A stretch of DNA of 64,000 nt, taken from assembly GCA_964017155.1 (NCBI GenBank), contig OZ024862.1:29185158-29249157 (forward strand), read 5' to 3'. The notes under the pieces were generated by a model. The model searched no databases and was not told the DNA's origin. It saw nothing but the letters and a program-made list of their open reading frames with translations. Source of the stretch: Oasisia sp. SBJ-2009 (taxonomy: Eukaryota; Annelida; Polychaeta; Sabellida; Siboglinidae). The position numbers and the translations under genes are program-made. Positions within the stretch are counted from its first letter, which is position 1, and every line of letters starts with the position of its first letter. Of the stretch, positions 60,801 to 64,000 are shown in pieces.

Positions 60801-62967
60801 CAGGCAGATGTGGACCCCATAAGACCAGCTCATCCTGACTGCAAGGCTGGCTGAAGGATCATCAGATGTTTACGCATTCTGCATAAGTAGTTAATTGTGT
60901 GCTATCTTTGGGGTGATGGAACAGAATCACCTCCCTGGTGCCAATGTCCAACCAAGGCCTGTAGTTAAAAAAATTACTTTTGCCGACTTTGGCATAATCA
61001 AATGTTCCCTTTAAAGGCTTATAATATTAAAGCCATTTATTTAAGTCACAGCCATTTTTGACAAGTTTTTGTTTTTTCAATGATAAAAGTATAATTTCTG
61101 GCATATGTTTAATTAGTTAATACTGATGTATTATGTTGGTCGTTTCACTACCAGTTGTGCCATTGATATTCATTAATATAGGTCCCTAAGCTTGGAAAAA
61201 ATTGTAAATTTTGTGGTTTCCTCTACATTCCTACTGTCATGTCATTGCAATTAATCATCCTGGCCTGTCATCACATTCTGCTAGCCTTTAAACTGGACAG
61301 ATGAGTCTAGCTAAGCCCATTGACCAATATCCTGTTTCTATGTCCATTCATGTTGTTGAACCATTGACCTCTGACCTGCCCTCTGAGGTTATTTAGTTAC
61401 ATGTTTGATGCTCACCAATTGGAACGATGGATAGACTGAGTGGTGAGCTATTCACTAGAGGTTGCCAGCACAGCTTCATGAGTTAGTCTCACTGTAAGCT
61501 AGTAATATGAGCAATTACTGTATATACAACATTTATGTGAATTATGGTGGTTCAGTTGCTGGCCCCTGACATTCAAACTACCCGCTGTGTATTTCTGTTG
61601 TTTCGAAACCCTCACGATGAAGTTCAAATCTGTAAAAAAGTACAGCACACATTTTTATTTTGTTTGAGGATAGAGAAGTTAGCATGCCAGCTGTGAGGGC
61701 AAATGGCATTCATCATCCACTAGAGTCCCCAGGCAAACTCCCGCTGGGTAAACGGCGGCTATGCCCGTGCCTGTTCGTGTTTTTGCTTTGTGGTTAATGG
61801 TAGCGGTGTTCGGCAGAGTGCTACGTTTTTTTTTTTCATTTACCCCAGTTCTGTCATTGTGACACAACTGACATATTGGGAGCCCCATGTGTGTGTCAGA
61901 ATGTTTTAATAATATTCTGCATCATAAGTTGTACATACCCTTTAAAGGGATACTCCAGTCAGTGAGAGATTCATAGCATTTACTTACATATGTATAATAT
62001 ATTGGTTGTGCCTAGTAATTGTGCACAACGATCATTAATAAACAGTTAATTAAAGTATAATTGTACTAGACACACTCCATGTTGGATTCAGGGTGCTGCC
62101 ATCTTGAGACTTATGCGCCAGTGACGTAAACCGCTTACGTCACTGGTGCATGTCTGTCCATTGGTATTTGATGTATCCAGTACGTCGCGGATTGCTTACG
62201 TCATTATCACAACTTTTCGCGAAGATTCCGCCAATCCTTGCCTTTTTCAACAATGCGCCAGTGACGTAAACGATTTGGTTTACGTCACTGGTTCTGTGCG
62301 TCAAGATGGCAGCGCCCTGAATCTAAGATAGCATGTTTCTGATACCATTAAACTATAACTAATTGTTTATTAACGATCTTTGTGCACAATAGTTAGGCAC
62401 AACTAATATATTATACATGTGTAAGGTAATACTGTGAATCTCTCACTCACTGGAGTATCCCTTTAAATAATAACAAAGAAGATATATAACCCATGTTTTT
62501 GTTTGTGTACAGTGAAGTACTTGCGAGAAGTGACGCCGTACTTCCGACCAATGTCAGTCCTGAACGAGATTGGCTGGACGAACGTTGACGGCGTGGCAAG
62601 ACACAGTTCGCTGAACCGCGGCGTCACGCCTCAGTCGACCTATCAAAATCGCAAGGCAGTTCCCCTCAAACTCTGCTACCTGTGCCAAAATATCAAGATG
62701 CCGGACACGTCGTTTAGGACTTTTGAACTTCACTCGCCAGATGGCACCAGCTGCATCTTCTTCCGTTGTCCGGACGAACATCTCGCACGCGAGTGGATGT
62801 CGGCCGTTCACGGTGTGTTGCACACGTTGCTGCAGCGTGCCCTGGTGGAGGCGAATGAGCTCCTGAAGGGGTCGCAGAACAATAGCGGGGAGGTGTGTCA
62901 CATGGGGTGGCTGGCTGATCAGGTTAGTATGAACGGTTCGCTCGACAACGACTGGAACTCGGACAAG
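42878..62967 (+). CDS. Syntrophin, exons 1 and 2 (3' part beyond window)
   Basis: Syntrophins are cytoplasmic adaptors that bind dystrophin-family proteins and present channels and enzymes through a PDZ domain. Exon 1 (42878-43388, donor GTTAGT) encodes residues 1-170: the first half of PH1 ([17 protein letters not shown] at 10-26), a linker, then the PDZ domain from about 91, with carboxylate loop [10 protein letters not shown] at 101-110. Exon 2 (62513-62967, acceptor GTGTACAG, donor GTGAGT) continues in phase: [11 protein letters not shown], the rest of PH1 ([24 protein letters not shown]) and the PH2 beginning [14 protein letters not shown]1 split by PDZ is diagnostic of the family. The ATG at 42878 (AACATGG) is the family-like start; the frame is open further upstream, without a better ATG. 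Intron 1 is 19.1 kb. PH2 end and SU region are missing. Which paralog (alpha, beta) cannot be decided. Confidence 0.95.
43668..43863 (-). mobile_element. tRNA-derived SINE in syntrophin intron 1
   Basis: On the minus strand 43863 to about 43797 reads as a tRNA-like head. It has an A-box-like TGGTTGTGCGGTAGAGCGC, an anticodon-like GGACTGTCAATC and a B box GGTTCAATCC with a T-stem TGGTGG/CCCACC. The anticodon and T regions resemble tRNA-Asn. The body has CTTTCGGAAGAGACACTAAA and the element ends with an A-rich run (GTAAAAAAAATG). Similar heads and bodies occur in invertebrate SINEs. Confidence 0.65.
43864..48100. other. Syntrophin intron 1, unremarkable part
   Basis: AT-rich intronic sequence. 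The short frames at 44438, 45315 and 45853 have no protein resemblance. A locally CpG-richer block at 47035-47340 stands out but has no recognised motif set. Confidence 0.5.
48101..48430. repeat. About 75-90 bp minisatellite, four diverged units
   Basis: Units begin GAACCAG(T/C)CTCCTGGCA and contain ACAGTCAGACACTGGCACTG and CATACATGACACT. The last unit is the most diverged. Confidence 0.85.
50960..51625. repeat. Minisatellite of CAGATGACAGTGTCT units with higher-order structure
   Basis: Two alternating modules occur. One is CAGATGACAGTGTCTACC plus AGACAA (24 bp). The other is CAGATGACAGTGTCTCTCT plus ACTGTGAATCTGTGTGT (about 37 bp). They form an approximate 61-bp higher-order repeat, about ten times, with occasional duplicated 24-bp modules. 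Confidence 0.93.
52810..52965. repeat. 42-bp tandem repeat, three copies
   Basis: ACATAGGAGTGGTTTGACAA followed by CTGTTGCACTTACCATACTA is repeated three times, the last with an insertion. The long minus-strand frame here is a by-product of the 42-bp (14-codon) period. Confidence 0.9.
53058..53150. repeat. 27-bp tandem repeat, three full copies and a part
   Basis: ATTACTGTTGTTTCATAGAA followed by TTGATGT is repeated from 53058. The last partial copy changes to ACTGTTGCTCC. Confidence 0.92.
53752..53840. repeat. 28-bp tandem repeat, three copies
   Basis: TTGTAACTACTCTACCTGGT followed by GTTTAATG is repeated three times almost perfectly. Confidence 0.92.
54318..54787. mobile_element. 470 bp MITE with CTCGAGTTACTCGCG-type inverted ends
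   Basis: Ends are GTCAACTTCGATTGAGCTAC and, inverted, GCCGACTTCGATTGAGCTAC (two mismatches). They continue into a shared GAGTTACTCGCGTAAC. CAGTG flanks at 54313-54317 and 54788-54792 give a 5-bp target duplication. The element is CpG-rich compared with the intron around it. Confidence 0.78.
55289..55357. repeat. Perfect 22-bp inverted repeat with 25-base loop
   Basis: TTTATTGTAGTATAATTAAC plus TT (55289-55310) pairs exactly with 55336-55357. The stem is AT-rich and unaccompanied by target duplications. Confidence 0.8.
56775..57002. repeat. Purine/G-rich GAGGGA, GGTGGGT and GTGA array
   Basis: GAG-GGAG runs (56775-56885) pass into GGGTGGGTGGGTGGGTG (56886-56937) and then about 16 GTGA units. 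Four or more closely spaced GGG runs make the plus strand a good G-quadruplex candidate. Confidence 0.9.
57815..61945. other. Syntrophin intron 1, distal plain part
   Basis: No repeat ends, tandem arrays or protein-like frames are recognised. A short TA tract (57764-57810) lies just before it. Confidence 0.5.
61946..62462. mobile_element. TTAA-flanked MITE 50 bp upstream of syntrophin exon 2
   Basis: Tips are AGGGATACTCCAGT and its inverse, with TTAA at 61942-61945 and 62463-62466. Inverted arms of about 130 bp share GTGAGAGATTC, ATATTGGTTGTGCCTA and TTGTGCACAA. The centre contains four TGACGTAA/TTACGTCA motifs and AAGATGGC motifs, arranged palindromically. Only 46 bases separate its flank from the exon 2 boundary. 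Confidence 0.85.
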
Positions 62968-63349
62968 GTGAGTTAGGTACTGGACACCAGTAGTTCGCAT
63001 GTACTGTGCAGTTTGATTGACCACCTGAAAAGAGTCCACATCTTTCAAATTTGTTTTAGTGGTGTCAGATGTATCAGGTTACCCCTGTATGGGACCTTTT
63101 CCACACACCAGATGACATGGATCAATAGCACATCTTCCGAAAGATGGCCTGATATCCTTGGCAAGTCGGTGCACATGATATCTGCATGGCTTATGTGTGA
63201 TGTACACAATTCTTTGTATGTTTCTGTCATTCAGTAGTCTTATCCGCCAAAACTGGCACAGTGGATGAGGTGGTCATTAAAAATATGTGACTCAACTATT
63301 CTCATTTTAATAGATGACACTGCTGTCACATGAGATAGGTGTCCTTCTT

Positions 63350-63580
63350 ATATTACACAATTCCACTGTCATTTAAAAACATACTTTTATACCTTGCGTA
63401 TCCACCATAGCTCCATGGCATATCAAGCCACCTGTTGACAACTGGAGTATTGTTTATGGACTCTGAGATCAAGCAGCCCTTTTCACTTAATGCGCCTCTG
63501 AGCTTGTTTTCAATAGAATATAAGTGTAAGAGAAGTTATCTTTTCCTAATTATTGTTATCATTATTGTTATTATTATTAT
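63350..63580 (+). mobile_element. L2-like LINE 3' tail in syntrophin intron 2
   Basis: CTTGCGTATCCACCATAGCT, GACTCTGAGATCAAGCAGCC and an ATTATT end match the 3' part of the LINE in PSMB5 intron 2 (35840-36012) by eye. No coding part is kept. Confidence 0.7.
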
Positions 63581-64000
63581 ATCTGCAAGAGCGAGTTTGA
63601 AGATTCTGTGATTTTCAAGTAACACATGGATGGATGCGATATGAAGCATGCACATTGTGAGATATTAACTTACAACAACAAAACAATTTGTGTGTATCAA
63701 TCAAGTAGTTTTACAAATGGTTGATACTCTTTCAAATATGTTGTATAAGTATAACAGTAATTTAAATTTGCCATTTTATGGAAACACCTGAGGATGCCTA
63801 GTTTTCATTTGTTGCTCTTGAGTGACGTTAGTCGTGATTCCAACAAAATTTAATGCAGTGCAGTTGCGTGGTATCGTGTAAATAATGCTGAGAATGCTCG
63901 CGATCCTGGCCAATTTTTTCCATGACAGTCAACACAATTCTGCCCCTCACTGCATTTCCCAAAAACAATTATTGTTTTAAAGCTGGCACCGCGACAGCTC

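Noticed and set aside
62554..63048. 164-codon minus-strand frame over syntrophin exon 2
   Set aside because: Antisense shadow of a clear PH-domain exon with valid splice sites on the plus strand.

Overview
The window is animal (bilaterian) nuclear DNA, probably from a marine invertebrate. The evidence is intron-split genes with GT-AG junctions, type II Golgi sulfotransferases, a proteasome beta-5 gene, a SMIM13-like gene and a syntrophin. Around these lie L2/CR1-like LINE tails, tRNA-derived and TIR elements, and very long TA, TG and GACACT repeats. I cannot name the species or phylum from sequence alone.

Layout. 1-8.0 kb is repeat-rich and gene-poor: a broken LINE reverse transcriptase, microsatellites, a LINE 3' end, and two copies of a TTAA-flanked element that still encodes pieces of a THAP zinc finger. 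About 9.2-25.8 kb is a large imperfect palindrome. Both arms carry a single-exon galactose-3-O-sulfotransferase-like gene. The right-arm copy (23722-25059, minus) is intact at 445 codons. The left-arm copy (11562-16571, plus) is cut at codon 254 by a 3.67 kb foldback element with about 1.24 kb inverted repeats. The right arm serves as the empty-site control for this and two other insertions in the left arm. 27.7-30.0 kb is a set of nested transposons: a CTAG-flanked element containing a hAT-like element and a third THAP/TTAA copy.

31.9-39.5 kb is the clear housekeeping block. PSMB5 (minus, 7 coding exons, 275 aa, all junctions in phase) lies head to head with a two-exon SMIM13-like gene (plus), with 200 bp between the start codons. 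Three of the PSMB5 splice donors (exons 2, 4 and 6) sit at or inside repeats. 41.1-42.1 kb is a long GACACTGTGT minisatellite and TG tract. 42.9 kb to the window end is the 5' part of a syntrophin gene: exon 1 (split PH1 start plus PDZ), a 19.1 kb intron full of minisatellites and MITEs, and exon 2 (rest of PH1, start of PH2). The gene continues beyond the window.

The genes do not form a pathway. PSMB5 is a core proteasome protease, SMIM13 is a small membrane protein, syntrophin is a dystrophin-complex adaptor and the sulfotransferase is a Golgi glycan enzyme. PSMB5 and SMIM13 probably share a bidirectional promoter. Coordinates of splice sites and target-site duplications were read by hand. 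Similarity statements are by-eye alignments.
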